Positions 24,491 through 37,169 of a stretch of 64,000 nucleotides of DNA are shown here, in pieces. The notes beneath the pieces are model-generated. The model had not been told where the DNA came from. It was given only the letters and a program-made list of their open reading frames with translations, and did not search any database. Source of the DNA: Tanypteryx hageni (lineage: Eukaryota > Arthropoda > Insecta > Odonata > Petaluridae); the NCBI GenBank assembly GCA_028673005.1, contig CM054117.1:868001-932000 (forward strand). Reading direction: 5' to 3'. Each line of letters begins with the position of its first letter. The first letter of the stretch is position 1. The translations under genes were made by a program, and so were the position numbers.

Positions 24491-24754
24491 ACATTTGTGC
24501 AGTTAAAATAAAAAAATGAAGTGTACCTACCTTGCACCAGATTCTCACTTTCTGGGTTGTGGGGAAAACCATGCTAATTACATAGAACAACAAATGTTCA
24601 CTTTTTGTTGATAACATGAACAAAATAAGCTGTTTTTTTACTAAATCGAGTATGCTAATAATGAAAATGGCAGTCCAAAATTTGTAGCATGTAGTTTTTT
24701 GTTATCTCCTCATTTCTATTTGTATTTCAAATATATTAATCCAGATGATGTGCA

Positions 24755-27080
24755 ATTCAAGGTAATCAAAACTGACATCTCTGACCATTTTCCGGTCCTC
24801 TCCACTTTCCCTTTTAAATCCTCTTGTTCTCCTAGCAAACGTAATGGGGGTTTTTTTCCAAGTTGAATATTTCTCATTTTCTCTCTAGATTATAAGGTGA
24901 AGATTGGTCTGATATGTATTCTTCCCCCGACTTTGATGCAAACTTTAATTGCTTTTATGATAAATTCATTCACTACTTCAATATTTCTTTTCCGGTTGTT
25001 AGCAAGAATGTAAGGAAAAGGAACGTTAATAAAAAATGGGTCACTGATGAAATTTGTGCACTACCTGTGTACATGAAAGATCTAGCACTCCTCTGTAAAT
25101 CTTGTAATAGTGACGAATCCATTGTGGATTATAAATCTTTGAAAAGGGAATACAGATTAAAATTAAACAATGCCAAGTGAAACTTCAATAACAAGAGACT
25201 GCTTTATTGCAATAATAAATCAACTGAAATTTGGAAGATTATCAGTGAATCTAAAAATAATGACAAATCATCATCTCTGTATAGAATTAAGGAGGAATCT
25301 GGTAAAATTATTTCCGACTATTCATCCCTCGTAACCACTTTCAGTAATCATTTTACTAATGAACCTTGTATTCAGCAGTTGATTAACTCTAATTTCCCTG
25401 ATATTTCAAGCTGTTCAAAGTCACTCTACCTTTCTCCTTGCCTAGACAATGAACTCAAGCTGATAGTATTTAATCTACGTTCGAAAAAGAGTTCAGGTAT
25501 TGATGAAGTACCTAATTTTATTTTAATTCAATGTTATCATTTAATTGCATCTCCTATTTTATTTTTAGTGAAATATTCCCTCGAAAGTGGTATTTTTCCT
25601 TTCTCGCTTAAGACTTCGAAAGTTGTACCTTTATACAAAAAGAAAGGAAGTATACATGATATCAATTCATATAGGCCCATAGCTATGCAGAATTAATTAG
25701 CTAAGATTTTTGAAAAAGTTTACTACAGACATTTAATTTCTTTCCTTGAATCCCACAAATTATTATCCTTTTCACAGCATGGTTTTCGTAAAAACAAGTC
25801 TACAGTTTGGCAATATTTGAAGCAATAAATAGTGTCATGAGTGCTTTGGATAATAGTAAAGAAGTTGCTTCCTTGCTTTTTGATTTTTCTAAAGCATTTG
25901 ATTTGGTTAATCATGGTTTACTCCTTTATAAATTAGAATTTTATGGAATCAGAGGTATACCCTTAAAGTGGTTACAATCTTATTTAAGTTACAGATTTCA
26001 GTGTATTACTATTAATGGCAATAGAGTGAAACACATTTCTACACCAAAGGCTGTAACCATAGGAGTTCCGCAAGGTTCCATTCTTGGATCTGCATTATTT
26101 TTTTATATATTAATGATCTTTCTCAGCAGCTCAATAAAATACCTGGTACAAAAACAATAGTGTATGCAGATGATACAAATGTTGTACTTTCCGCAGACTC
26201 AGCCATGAGTTTGAGTCACTATGATAACCAAATCACTCTTGCATTTAACAATTTGAGTCTTAATAATGTTCTCACTCTTAATGTTGATAAATTCCAGTCA
26301 GTATATTTTGCTTATAAGAACAAAGCCAGTTTGAATCTACCTTTTCATATTAATGGTATTCAGATGTCCCAAGTTCAAAATATAAAACTACTTGGTTTGT
26401 ATTTAGACTCTAATCTGTCTTGGGAGACTCAATTTCTAAACTAGCCAGTAAACTCAGTTCCTTTTGTTTCCTCATTAGAAGTATAAGACTCACAGTTTTA
26501 AAGGATGTGTTGCTTTCCATTTACTATGGTCTATGTTATGCACAAATTGTTTATGGTATACTTTTTTGGGGTTCTTCTACTAATGCCCTCACTATTTTTA
26601 AGATTTAAAAAAAAATTGTACGTCTTATGGCATTTGAAGGTTACAATGCTCCATGTAGACCCATTTTTAAAGGATTTAACATATTACCTATGCCATGTGT
26701 ATATATTCTTAATTTAATCATTTTTACGAGAAAGAATTGGAGCGATTTTGATCTCAACTGAAAATTTCATAATTATAGTACTAGAAATTATAATAGCTTG
26801 CGTGTTAACTATGTCAGAACCAGAGGTACTTCCCTTGGTCCCAGAAATATGGGGGTCAAATTATTTAATCATTTGCCAAGTTTTCTCAAGATGCCTATGT
26901 CCCTATGTATGTTCAAAACAAAGTTGAAAGAATTCTTATTACATAAAATGTATTATAGCACTAATGATTTTTTAGATGACAAATGTTAATACATCTGTTT
27001 ATGTTGTATATATGTATTTGACGAATCCTATACCTTCTTTGGTAAGGTCTTTGGAGAATAAAGTGACTTTGAAATTTGAA
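24755..27080 (+). pseudogene. LINE retrotransposon, 5'-truncated (endonuclease end plus reverse transcriptase)
   Basis: It begins inside the apurinic endonuclease domain at TDISDHFPVLSTF (about 24770). The reverse transcriptase fingers contain LRSKKSSGIDEVPNFIL near 25490 and SYRPIAMQN near 25680. The palm follows with FDFSKAFDLVNHGLL near 25890, VTIGVPQGSILGSALF near 26060 and the catalytic MYADDTNVV at 26160. The thumb region contains LGLYLDSNLSWETQF near 26395. Stops and frameshifts at 25180, 25695, 26158 and 26444 disable it. The 3' end carries GACTTTGAAATTTGAA without a poly(A) tract. Similarity suggests the Jockey/CR1 group; I cannot name the clade. Confidence 0.85.
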
Positions 27081-27117
27081 CTTACATATCAGTTATGCAG
27101 TTTGAAAGACTGACTTA

Positions 27118-27440
27118 TTAAAATGAGATTAAACTTGGAATCACTGTTAAAACATCATAGACTCATACTATGGTTGCAAATATAAAAAAAAACAGCAAGA
27201 AAAAATACACAGATGAAGAAAAATGTGCTGTTTTGACTATAAATTCAAATCACGGAAAGTTATTTTTCCTCTTAAAAGAAGCATGTAATTTATGTGAGAA
27301 TAAACTTGGAATCCAGTAATTAAACAACAGTCTCACATTATGGTTGACAAATATAACAAACACAAAAATATAAAAGTGAAGAAAAAAATGCTACTCGGAC
27401 TCTAAATTCATTACAGAGAAAGTTATTTTTTCTTCTTATG
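27118..27440. repeat. Two-copy tandem repeat of about 170 bp
   Basis: The segments 27125-27285 and 27297-27440 repeat each other with divergence: GAGATTAAACTTGGAATC against GAGAATAAACTTGGAATC, and both end with a run containing GGAAAGTTATTTTTCC or AGAAAGTTATTTTTTC. No coding content. Confidence 0.65.
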
Positions 27441-28190
27441 AACAGTATCATCTTCCCTTTGCAAAAACCAGCACTAGTCACCCACCATGCCAGGATCCCA
27501 CCTTCCTTGATAGTGATGTTCCATTTTACTTATATCTTGGTGGAATCCTTCACCTTGTTCATCACTAATAGCATCCAAGTTGTCTGGGAAGAAGTCCAAA
27601 TGAGAATGTGCAGTGTATTTTGAGTGTCATCGGGCATCCTAAATTCCTCTTTTTCATTATCCAGAAACCCATGAACTATGGATTTAAAGGATTTCCATGC
27701 AGCTAATTCAGTGGAGTTTAGTTTGCATCGAAACTGTTATCATGCAAAAGGTTTCTAACTTGCGGACCAACAAAAATGCCTTCTTTGAGTTTTGCATCAA
27801 ACAGTTTCGGAAACTTTCCTTTTAAGTATGCAAAACCACCACTATTTTTCTTCAAAACTTTCACAAAATTTTTCATTAGACTCATCTTGAAGTATAATGG
27901 AGGAAGAAGTACCGACTAAGGGTTAACTAATGGTGTGTATTTAACATTGTGTTCCCAGGATCATACATCATCTCTCTCTGGCCAGTCCTTTACAACTTGT
28001 TTTACCATCTTTGTTATAGATCGACATTGTGATTTTGCTGTAAACTGTCTACACACACAACAAAAATTGTTTGGTGAATTCACACAGCCGTGATGGTCCT
28101 TTCTCCATCAGCAGAACACAAATTCACAAATAAACAACGTGACTGATGCCTAAAATGCATGTTTGCTATGATATCACACTCCTACTTCCC
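27440..28190 (-). pseudogene. Unidentified repeat-family protein, decayed
   Basis: Read from about 28190 down, fragments include TKMVKQVVKDWPERDD, VKYTPLVNP-stop-SVLLPPLYFK, MKNFVKVLKKNSGGFAYLKG, KFPKLFDAKLKEGIFVGPQV, MTLKIHCTFSFGLLP and FHQDISKMEHHYQGRWDPGM. Together they look like one protein that I associate with a multi-copy uncharacterised family seen in several invertebrates; I cannot give its function. At least three stops and two frameshifts are present. It lies between the LINE and the inner hAT, inside the outer hAT block. Confidence 0.55.
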
Positions 28191-28429
28191 CTCTATCCTT
28201 CAGTTCTGCCAACACTCACGTTATACCAGAGGCATGTTATACCTTCATGGGGCCCAAGGCAAAATGGGATTTGGGGGCCCCATCTAAAGAAAAACTAATA
28301 AAGAACATTTTCAATTTCATTTTATTGTGACAACAAGACAAGTTATATGACAAAAGAAAAATATCTAACTCAGAAGAATAATTCAGAGATAATACATACC
28401 CTTACTCTAATAAGTATTTTTACACTACT

Positions 28430-30524
28430 TTATTTGGACTTTTCGTGCTTTTTGGGCTGAAAAATTGTATATCAGTTCATTGTAATCAATCCTGTTTGTA
28501 ATATCTTTCTCAATACAAATTATTGCTAAATCATTTAATTTTTCTTGTCCAAGTGAACTTCTAATATAATTCTTAACTGTTTTAAGCACAATGATCGTTC
28601 TGCTGATGCGTTCGAAACAGGAATTGACAAAAATATTTTTAACATTATGTCCACATTAGGAAAAGTTAATACTAGTCCTCCTTGAATTGCTTCGTACATT
28701 AAAGAATTTAAAGATTCATTTCCTACAAAATGTACTAATTCTTCTTTAAAAACATTAGCGTCAATGTAAGTATTTATTAAATTGATAATACAGTTGGCAT
28801 ATTCTCTTGGTGATGTTTCCCTTAAATTTAAATTTGTAAATATTGCAAAATAATTTAAAATATTTTGGTATGCCTCAACGTATGTTAATTTCTACTAACA
28901 ATTTATCACAAATAACATTTAAACAATTTACAACAAATGATTGTTTGCCTATCAATTGCACATCCCAATCTCTTTTTTCATCAAAGTGTAATTTTCACTG
29001 TCGACTTCTTACTTTATCGGATTTATATCCTTTATTGCCAGTTAATGCATAAACTTGGGTTTCTGTAGCATCAAAAAATTCTTTATTACCTCGAATGTCC
29101 GATATATATAAGGACAATGATTTTAAAAGATTTACAGCATGTTGTAAATCTGAATCTTTATTTTGAAGATTTTTATTCGTGGAATTTAATCGCTGTAGAA
29201 TTGAATGCCATATGAAAAGAAAAAGAGTTGTTTGAAAATCTTCAAAGAAATCATGCAGCTTTTTTGCTTCTAATTTTGTCAAAGGTTTTTCATTTGAATC
29301 ATTAGAGAGTGTAAATAAAGCTTCTTTTATGGCAAAAAAATTCATCTTAACAGCTAGAATTGCATCTGCCCTTGCGGACCATCTGGTATTGCTAATTCTT
29401 TTTAATGTTTTATTTCTTTCTGAGTTTGCCTTTATTAAAATATCCCATCTCTTTGTTGATGAAGAAAAGAATACAAATAAATTTTGAATAAAATAGAAAA
29501 AATGACTTGCTTCTGAACAAGATTCTTCAGCTGAATTTCCAAGTAAATTTAAGGTATGAGCTGCACATGGAATAAAAAATGCATTTTTACTATGGCTCTT
29601 AATCTTTGCCTGTAATCCAGTGTATATACCGGCCATATTTGCCGCTTTGTCGTAAGATTGGCCGCGACAGTTTTGAATATCTAGACCATACTCCGTTAAG
29701 GTTGATATTATAATATTTTCTAAATAACTAGCATCATGTTTTTCAATATGTATGAAAGACAAAAAAGTTCCTGTATTTGGTTTTGTTTATCTATGTATCT
29801 TATGATGAAAGATAATTGATCTGCATGACTTACATCGGGAGTTGAGTCAACAATAAGTGAAAAGTATTTAGCTTGTTTGATATCGTTAATAATTGCATTT
29901 CTTACGTTTGTGGCCATTAAACCAATGAATTCGTCGCATGTAGTATTTGAAAGATAATTTACGTGTCCTTGACCACATTTGCTATAAGTTTCTAAATTAG
30001 TCTTTAAGAATATATCAAATTCTGCTAAGTACTCTAAGCAACTCATAAAATTTCCTATACTTGAGCTATCATGCCCTAAAAGTTTCACAGTAGCAACAAC
30101 TCTTTTTAAAACCTCACGCCAATAGTTTGTTTGTTTTTCATATGCTTTTATCATCTCAGAATCAATTCTTCCTAAACTTTTCGAGCGCTTTACGTACACA
30201 CATACATTCCTTATGTTCTTTGGACTCATCATGCCTTCTTAATATATCACCAATATTTTTCCAATCACTATATCCAGTAACTAATACATTCGATTTGGTT
30301 GAAAACAATTTGCAAATAAAACAGTATACTGATTTTGTTGTTTCTGAAAATATTAACCATTCTCTTTTTTCCTGAGTACCGTTAACTCTAGTTAAACAGA
30401 AATGTGATTCGTTTAGTTTTCTTGTAACTATTTTGCCCCCTTCATTAAAATCTATTTTTGAATTTTTTATGTTGCCTAAATTTTGTGGTTTTTCATGAAG
30501 GCAAAATTCAAGGAAGTTATTCAT
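28430..30524 (-). pseudogene. hAT transposase, ZMYM1/TTF type, nearly full length
   Basis: From ATG 30524: a TTF-type zinc finger region with CFICKLFSTKSNVLVTGYSD and a HDESKEHKEC motif. The DUF4371-like core follows with IVDSTPDVSHADQLSFIIRY near 29830 and CRGQSYDKAANMAGIYTGLQ near 29640. Next come FFIPCAAHTLNLLGNSA near 29560, NTRWSARADAI near 29380 and the dimerisation region, whose remnants include LGQEKLNDLAIICIE near 28520. Breaks occur at about 30165-30230 (overlapping frames), 29760 and below 28990, where several stops appear. Intact members are about 700-800 residues, consistent with the span. The coding part up to 28995 is well preserved. Confidence 0.85.
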
Positions 30525-31220
30525 GATGGGTTTTGGCCATAAAGCAATATCATTACTATATGTTTGATCGTATCCGGAGTATCATTAATAGTGTCGGAGA
30601 GTGCTGTGGTTGTTCCATTATTGGTATTGTCTTCCTGTGTGATGCTGAAATACTTATCCTCAATAACGTCGTCTGGTGATAATGAAGAGGTGGGAGTTAT
30701 GTCTGCACTATTTTCTTCTGTTGTAAGAATGTCATTTTGTCGGCTGTCATTTTGAGACTCTTCTCGATTTTTTTATTGAAATAAAATGTTGTAATGAGCT
30801 TTGCAGTTTTTTTAATTCGCTTCTCTAATTTTTAACCTTTTCCTTTTCTGCACACCAGATTCATACGTTCTTTTCATGGCCCTAAGAAAAAATATATTTT
30901 TAGATTTATATTTTACAATTTAAAAAATTTTGTACTTTTAATTTTTTTTTAATAATTGAGTAATTATTTTTTTTCAAATAAGTAATAGACAATGGAAACC
31001 CAATATAATGTAACAACTGCATTATAGGAGGAATTGAGGAATCAATTGATCCTACAGAATAAATACTACACTATCACAAAATATTGACGACAAACATAAT
31101 TGACTGACACATTAATATATCAAGCTGATATACAAGCAGGGTTGCCAGGCATCCCGATTTGAGCGGGGAATTCCCGAACTACATGAAATAAAATTAAAGA
31201 AATCTGTGTTTGTTTTTTAA

Positions 31221-31953
31221 CCCTATATACCCTGACGGTACTTTCAAGTACCAAAAAGCGGATGTTGAGATTCTTATACGATAGAAATAAAAAGTCAAAG
31301 AAGTGGTGGCACAGATTCTTTTTTGGAATTTTGGAAATAATTATTGCACATGTCTATGTAAATTATTGTGACATAAATGAAAAGATTTCTATTCTGCGAT
31401 TCAAAAGGAGAGTAACTCAAGGGCTACTAACAAAATCACGAGTTCCACCCAAGAAAAGAGGCAGACCTAAGCAATCAGTCGAAGTTGAAAAATCACCTAA
31501 TATAAGAAAAAAACAAACATTTTCTACATCAAATGATATCAGGCTGCAAAATAGGGGAGCTCACTGGCCAGAATTTGTCAAATCAAGAGGAAGGTGTGAA
31601 TTATGCTCATCGAGAAATTGTCAATCACAGCCACATTCAAAGTGCAACTTTTGCAATGTTTTCTTGTATAAATGAAAAAAAATTGTTTTAATGATTATCA
31701 CCAAATGTAATGAACATATTCTATAAATCTATGACTGTATTATGTACAAGATAAATTGTATCAAAACTGTATTTTAGTCCATTGTGACCTGATGGTACTT
31801 TTAAATACCAAATACAGTATTACTCAATAAAAATTTTTATAAGTAATTATTCTTAAATCAATCATTTGTTTTACTGAAGAAACATCATCCTGAACATACA
31901 GAAAAATTTGTGTTGAAATATATAGTTTATAACATAATTCAGGGTATAAAGGG
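31221..31953 (+). mobile_element. Internally deleted piggyBac element
   Basis: TTAA at 31217-31220 and 31954-31957 flanks CCCTATATACCCTGA on the left and, as complement, CCCTTTATACCCTGA on the right. A subterminal motif CCTGANGGTACTTTnAAnTACC appears in both halves. The element is 733 bp and lies inside the hAT element. Confidence 0.9.
31262..31675 (+). CDS. piggyBac transposase C-terminal remnant (137 residues)
   Basis: An open frame beginning almost at the left terminal repeat. KWWHRFFFGILEIIIAHVYV matches the end of the piggyBac catalytic core. A basic stretch PPKKRGRPKQ follows (an AT-hook-like or nuclear-localisation sequence), and then the cysteine-rich zinc region CELCSSRNCQ...CNFCNV. 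The N-terminal and catalytic aspartate regions are absent. The frame is uninterrupted over 414 bases, longer than expected by chance in an AT-rich relic. It could encode a DNA-binding fragment, but no expression evidence is visible. Confidence 0.65.
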   Translation: MLRFLYDRNKKSKKWWHRFFFGILEIIIAHVYVNYCDINEKISILRFKRRVTQGLLTKSRVPPKKRGRPKQSVEVEKSPNIRKKQTFSTSNDIRLQNRGAHWPEFVKSRGRCELCSSRNCQSQPHSKCNFCNVFLYK

Positions 31954-32750
31954 TTAATAAACAAACGGAAACCATGAGTTTATCACTATATTGGGTATCC
32001 GCTACTTGTTAATATAAAACAAAATAAAAAAGAATATTCTAAAAACAAAATAAAACACTTACGATATTTAAGTTAAAATGTTCTTATCGAAAAAGTTCAG
32101 CTCTCCGTGTTCTTCTGCCACTCAATATTTAATGTTCTTACACTAGTTTTTTATGTTTCTTACACTCATTAAAATAAAAAACTGCCAAATTATTCCACCG
32201 CACGGTGTGGCCCGCACCTCAGTTCTGCTTGGATATTAACTCAAGACTGGTTGATAAGATTGTGGCTAACTTCTCCCTGCTACTGTACTGCCTTAACCCT
32301 GGAGGAGGCACTTGGCGTCTGTGCCTTTTTGTTGAGACATTTTATATACATTTATATGGGAGAGTCACCAGACTTATCCTCCCACCTATCTATGTCATCA
32401 ATAGTATCCCAGTTTGCTTATTCCTTTCTAATTTTGTTTCCTGTCAGTTGCCTGAGTCGATACAATTTGTATACATTGGAGTGGGTGTCACATGAACCTA
32501 CCTTCCTTCCTATCTTGCTTCTCATTATTATTATTCTTTATTGGTACATGAGATCTTAGCAAAGATATAGAACAAGTCAAGAGAAAAAAATTACATAGAA
32601 GTACACACAGTATGACAAATGCAAATCACTTAAAAATATTAGTAAAAAACAGCAACGAGTTTTTGAAAAGTGATTTTGGGGCCCCATCTGAACGGGGGCC
32701 CTAGGCAGATGTCTTTTTTGCCTATATGATAACGCGCCTCTGCGTTATAC

Positions 32751-34056
32751 CTTTGAGTTCTGCCAACATTTAGTAAGAGATGCTTATTTTTACAAGAATT
32801 TATGACAAATGGTCATTACTGGTTTTTGTTTCTAAACTGTGATGTGATGCTAAATTTTAAAGTCCAGATGTGGAAATGTCAGAATTGCTGTAAAAAGTTA
32901 GCTTTAATTCATGTTACCAAAACCTTGTTGACTAGCGTTATCGAAAATCCAGCTTATACATATATTAATTAAGTGTATCAAACACCTACTTACTTCATTA
33001 CAATTGGATTTCCATCCTCTCCAAAGATTCCACATTTTACTAGCTAATCAGCTGATTGCTGTAGTTTCCCACAAAACATATCATTCCTTATATAAAATAC
33101 ATTATTCATTATATAAAAGTTAAATAAAAGTAATATTTTATTAATAGTGAATTCATATAATATTAGTACAATTTTAATTAAAATGAAATTTTAAAACTAA
33201 TCTTTAAAAAATGCTGTCCCTAGAAATTTTCTGCTGTAGGAAAATGCCTATCTGTAAATATGGCCCTGCTAGTTAGCAATATACAATTTTCCTGTGTTAT
33301 TCTAATAGATGAAATGCAAGCTTTTGGATTGCACCAATGCACTTCTTAAGGGGGAATAAAAAAATTTTAACTTGTCATGTTCAAAACAAATGTGTGGAAA
33401 TTCTCTATCCCTGGTGAGAAAGTGGGGCAAGGCTTGAAAGAATCGCTTTTCTCATGGATAACTTTATGATGTGTGTTCAACAGTTGGAGCTGGAGAGAAT
33501 CTGTATGTCTTTGCCCTTAATTGGAAAACCCAAAATGTTGTATATAAATCAGCTTTGCAGTAACAAAATATTTAATAAATTATATGAAAGGTCAAGTTTT
33601 TCAATGGAAATTGTATTACAATGCAAATGACATTCAAATACAAAAATAAATACATTAAAAAAGGAAATAGGTCCCAAGCATACTGTGGCACTCTAGAATA
33701 GTGACTTGCAGGAAATTATAACAATGAAGCTCCCCAGTTTGTTATAAATTAAGTATTGTTAGATTTACTTGAGCAATGATGGGTACTTAAACTAATGTTT
33801 TTTCCTAAAATTATTTGTTTAAAATTGAGGTTAAGGAGGTTACACAGGTGATTCAGTAAGACAGTGTTAGATATGCACTGTCAACAAAGACATTTTATAA
33901 AATGTATATGCATTCAGAACCTTCTGTTCCTCAATATCAGACAAAATAAATACTGAAATTAGTTACTATTTGTGAGTAGCAAGCTGTTGCTTGATGGCCA
34001 TCAAATAGAAAAGAATTAATAGGATTGAAGGTAAAAAAAATATAATATCACTGTGT
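32751..34056. other. Non-coding AT-rich stretch
   Basis: It includes the right end of the outer hAT block (to 33268). No coding sequence is recognised on either strand. Confidence 0.5.
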
Positions 34057-34848
34057 TACTGTATTTATTCATGTAATACCCACACTTTTCTCCCTAAAAG
34101 TTCACATCAGTAAAGGTGGGGGCTGACATTCCACGATATTTGCCCCTTCATATTTTGAGGGTAGGCCACCTGCAAAATGCCTACTAACACTGCACCTGGC
34201 GTGAGATGAGTAGGCATTTTGATCGGTAGGTGCAGTATGCCATGCATTTTATTTCCCTGATTTTAGCCAGGGTATTTTTTTAAATGCATAGAATCATATA
34301 AGTATTTTTTTAAATTCCTTGCCAACTGTCAGTAGTAAACCTAAAGAAAATATTTTACGTGTCAGTGTTTTTCATTAAAAACAAACGAATTCTGTTAGAC
34401 TGACTTGTAATTCTTAACATGCTAAAATCACATTTTACCTAACTGCATTTTTTGGGTTCCTTTTACATTACACAATCCAAAAAGAATATACTTCTATTCC
34501 TCTGTACAAAAGGAAAGAACACAATCTTGTGATCGAAATGTCACTAAATAGCTGTTGGAGTTGTTCATTTGTACTTTGACTGTAAGTGATGCATTTTATC
34601 TATAGAAAGGCGAGAAACGCTTCTATGTAACCAGGTCGCAGTGCATCTAGTGACAGTTTTATTTTGGTATTGTGTGATCTCTGGGAGATTAATTTTGAGC
34701 ATGAACAGTTTATATATCAGAGGAAGGAGACTAAGGCAAAAAATTGTGAATTTACAACAACCCCTAAACTGTACAAATCTCAAAATATAGTTTTAGAGGA
34801 AACAATTAAAATATCAAGTTTACGGAAAATCTTTTTCATGCCAGGGAC

Positions 34849-36235
34849 TTGATATCTCAAACACATCTGGTGGTTTATGCATCTCATGACAATGATGACT
34901 CTGTATTAGAGCTAATAATGAATGAAACACTTTGCTATGCTCATGAGATAAAAAATAAGATATCTTACAAAATAAGTAAAGATGATATAAAAGTTTTTAT
35001 TGGTTTCCTGTTTTTTCCGGATATCACACATTGCCAAGTCAAAAAGATTATTGGTCTGAAGAAGATGATCTTGGCATGCAGATAGTGAAGGATGTTATGA
35101 GTAGAAACTTATACTTAGAACAAAAAAATTTTCTGCATTTTCAAGACAACAAATTGGCAAACCTAAACAAAAATGATAAATTTTTTAAAATCATACCATT
35201 GTTGGAATTAGTTACCAAAAATTTTCAAAAGTGGAGAGTTTTCCACGAAAACTTATCTGTAGATGAAATGATAGTACGTTACTTCGGTTGCAATTCTGTA
35301 GGCAGTTCATTAGAGCAAAACCTATTAGGTTTGGCTACAAACTTTGGCCATTGTGTGGAAATGATGGCTATTGCTATAATTTTTCTTTGTACTGTGGAAA
35401 AGAAACATGAGAGAATTCTGACCTTCCACTAAGTTCAAGAGTTGTCATGAACATGCTGTCAATTATAGAAGATCCATCCAGCTATTGAGTATTTTTTGAT
35501 AATTTCTTCTCGAGTCATGATCTTTTTGCTCAACTAAAAGAAAAACATTTTAGATCTAGTGGCACAATAAGAGAAATGTGAACAAAAAATTGTCCACTTA
35601 TATCTGACAAAGATATGAAAAAGCAAGAAAGAGGATTCTTTGATAGCAAATTTGATAGAGAAAATAAAATCCTGATGGTTAAATGGTATGATAATAAATA
35701 ATTTTTGTTAAGATCTAACTTTGACAAAGTAGAGCCCCTTGCACAAGTCCAACGGTGGAGTTCTATCAAAAAAGATCAGCCATTAGCAATCAAAACACAT
35801 AAAACTTATACGGGTGGAGTGGATCACCATGATTGGCTTCTAGAGAAACATACCATTGCAATACGTGGGAAAAAATGGTACTGGTGTTTATTCACAAGAA
35901 TGATTGACATGGCAATTGTGCATGCCTTTTCTATTTTCGAGAAGACAAAAATTCTCCTATTTCAATAAAAGATTTCTGTAAGGAAATAGCGAGAACTTAT
36001 ATGAAAAAAAGGGAAGAATTTGAGGATGTCTCGTGGCAGGCCATCATCTGCTCCATCTTCGTCAAGATCGAAGGTTTTGCCTGGCATTAGGTATGATGAA
36101 AAGCAGCATGTTGAAAAAAAGAGAAAAAACATCGCTCTCAGTTAGAAGGATGCAGTGGAAAACCAAGAACCTTTTGTTCAAAATGTGATGTAACATTATG
36201 TATGGAATGTTTAAAAAATTTCCATACTAAAAAGT
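34849..36235 (+). pseudogene. piggyBac transposase A, decayed
   Basis: Pieces in several frames follow the family order: VLELIMNETLCYAHEIKNK near 34900, VFIGFLFFPDI near 34990, YWSEEDDLGMQIVKDVMSRN at 35045 and WRVFHENLSVDEMIVRYFGC near 35235. The last carries the first catalytic aspartate in SVDEM. Next come KTYTGGVDHHDWLLEKH near 35800 (the GVDxxD motif) and the cysteine-rich end CSKCDVTLCMECFKNFHTKK near 36180. At least five frameshifts or stops separate them. Terminal repeats at TTAA were not found. Confidence 0.85.
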
Positions 36236-36302
36236 AATATAAATTAATGTAAACTTTTGTAACCTAATGCAAATAAATATTGTCAAACCAGTATATATTT
36301 TT

Positions 36303-37169
36303 ACTTTCTCCATATACGTATAATGAGAAAGTATTGTTTTCATGAAAAAAATTGAACTCGAGATTTCAACGGTAATACATGTTTTAAGGTTCCCTGAACA
36401 CGTTATGACTAGTTTTGCAATGATGTCTGTCTGTCGGTCTGTATGTGATAGATTTTTGTGGGCGCTCTAACTCAAAAACTATTAATCAGGTCAACACAAA
36501 ATTTTATCAAAGGTGAAATACTCCTTTAGCCAAAACAACTAGAGGGCTACAAAACCCAATGCATTTCGCCCACAAGGTGAGCATCGTCAGGGGTAAAACC
36601 TGTTTCAACAGTGACTGGGAGCCAACTGCCAGGTTTGAAACGGAAAGTATTAAGAAGACGACCGAGAAACAAGTGAAGCGCGGAAAGATTTTTCGGCGTG
36701 TGTGTCGTTTAAATCTGCCAGTTCGTTAGTTTTGGCCAAAGTTATTGAGCTACTATCTATTAACAAAATTTTATATTTAACATTTTTATAAAAGTTAGAA
36801 GATCTGATTAGTTTTTGGTAAAAATCAGTCAACCGGAAGTGGTGTTTACTCTTGTCACTTATCAGTTATTTTGAAATATTTGCTTTAATATTTGATAAAT
36901 GTAAAAATGTATTGGAATAAAAGTTGTAGGGAATTTCATTTTCTACAACCTTTATTTGATACATTTTCCATATAATGCATTGTTTAAGAGATATCTTATA
37001 TTTTTAGCTGCCACCACCACACCACCTACCGAAGACTATTGTTAACAATTGACACTTAATTATGTCTTAGTAACGCTCCTTTTTTTTCTTAATTGTCAAC
37101 CGGAAGTAAATACTGACAACGATCCCAGAGCTAACAACATGTAATTTGCCATATAAATATGGAGAAAGT
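36303..37169. mobile_element. Non-coding TIR element, 867 bp
   Basis: The left end ACTTTCTCCATATACGTA and (complement) right end ACTTTCTCCATATTTATA share 13 bp. The left terminus is itself partly palindromic (ACTTTCTC...GAGAAAGT). A related terminus is present on the minus strand at 54057-54127. No transposase. The superfamily is unknown. Confidence 0.5.

Larger units (their letters stand above)
28227..32742 (-). mobile_element. hAT element (TTF-finger / DUF4371 type), 4.5 kb
   Basis: The ends CAGAGGCATGTTATACC and (complement) CAGAGGCGCGTTATCATA form the inverted repeat. Both ends also carry GGGGCCCC-rich subterminal blocks. The 8-bp duplication CGTTATAC is perfect at 28219-28226 and 32743-32750. 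A transposase lies on the minus strand, and a piggyBac derivative is nested at 31221-31953. The right part (31960-32660) has no recognised coding sequence. Confidence 0.9.
24346..33268. mobile_element. Large hAT-delimited block containing several nested elements
   Basis: The ends read CAGGGACGGATTGAT at 24346 and (complement) CAGGGCCATATTTAC at 33268, hAT-like termini. A perfect 8-bp duplication CTAGTTAG lies at 24338-24345 and 33269-33276. The interior holds a LINE (24755-27080), an unidentified ORF family (27440-28190) and a second hAT (28227-32742). No transposase attributable to the outer element remains. The two ends are not very similar to one another beyond the first bases, so the pairing rests mainly on the target duplication. 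Confidence 0.62.

Noticed and set aside
27911..27926. ACTAAGGG followed by TTAA as a piggyBac end
   Set aside because: The bases fall inside the unidentified protein at 27440-28190 (the VNP-stop-S codons on the minus strand), and no partner end exists. The match is coincidental.
34565..34783. Minus-strand frame as a transposase N-terminus shared with 49979-50203
   Set aside because: The similarity is explained by DNA homology of the pogo-like leader. Neither frame shows a known domain, and the second one is mainly the gypsy protease.
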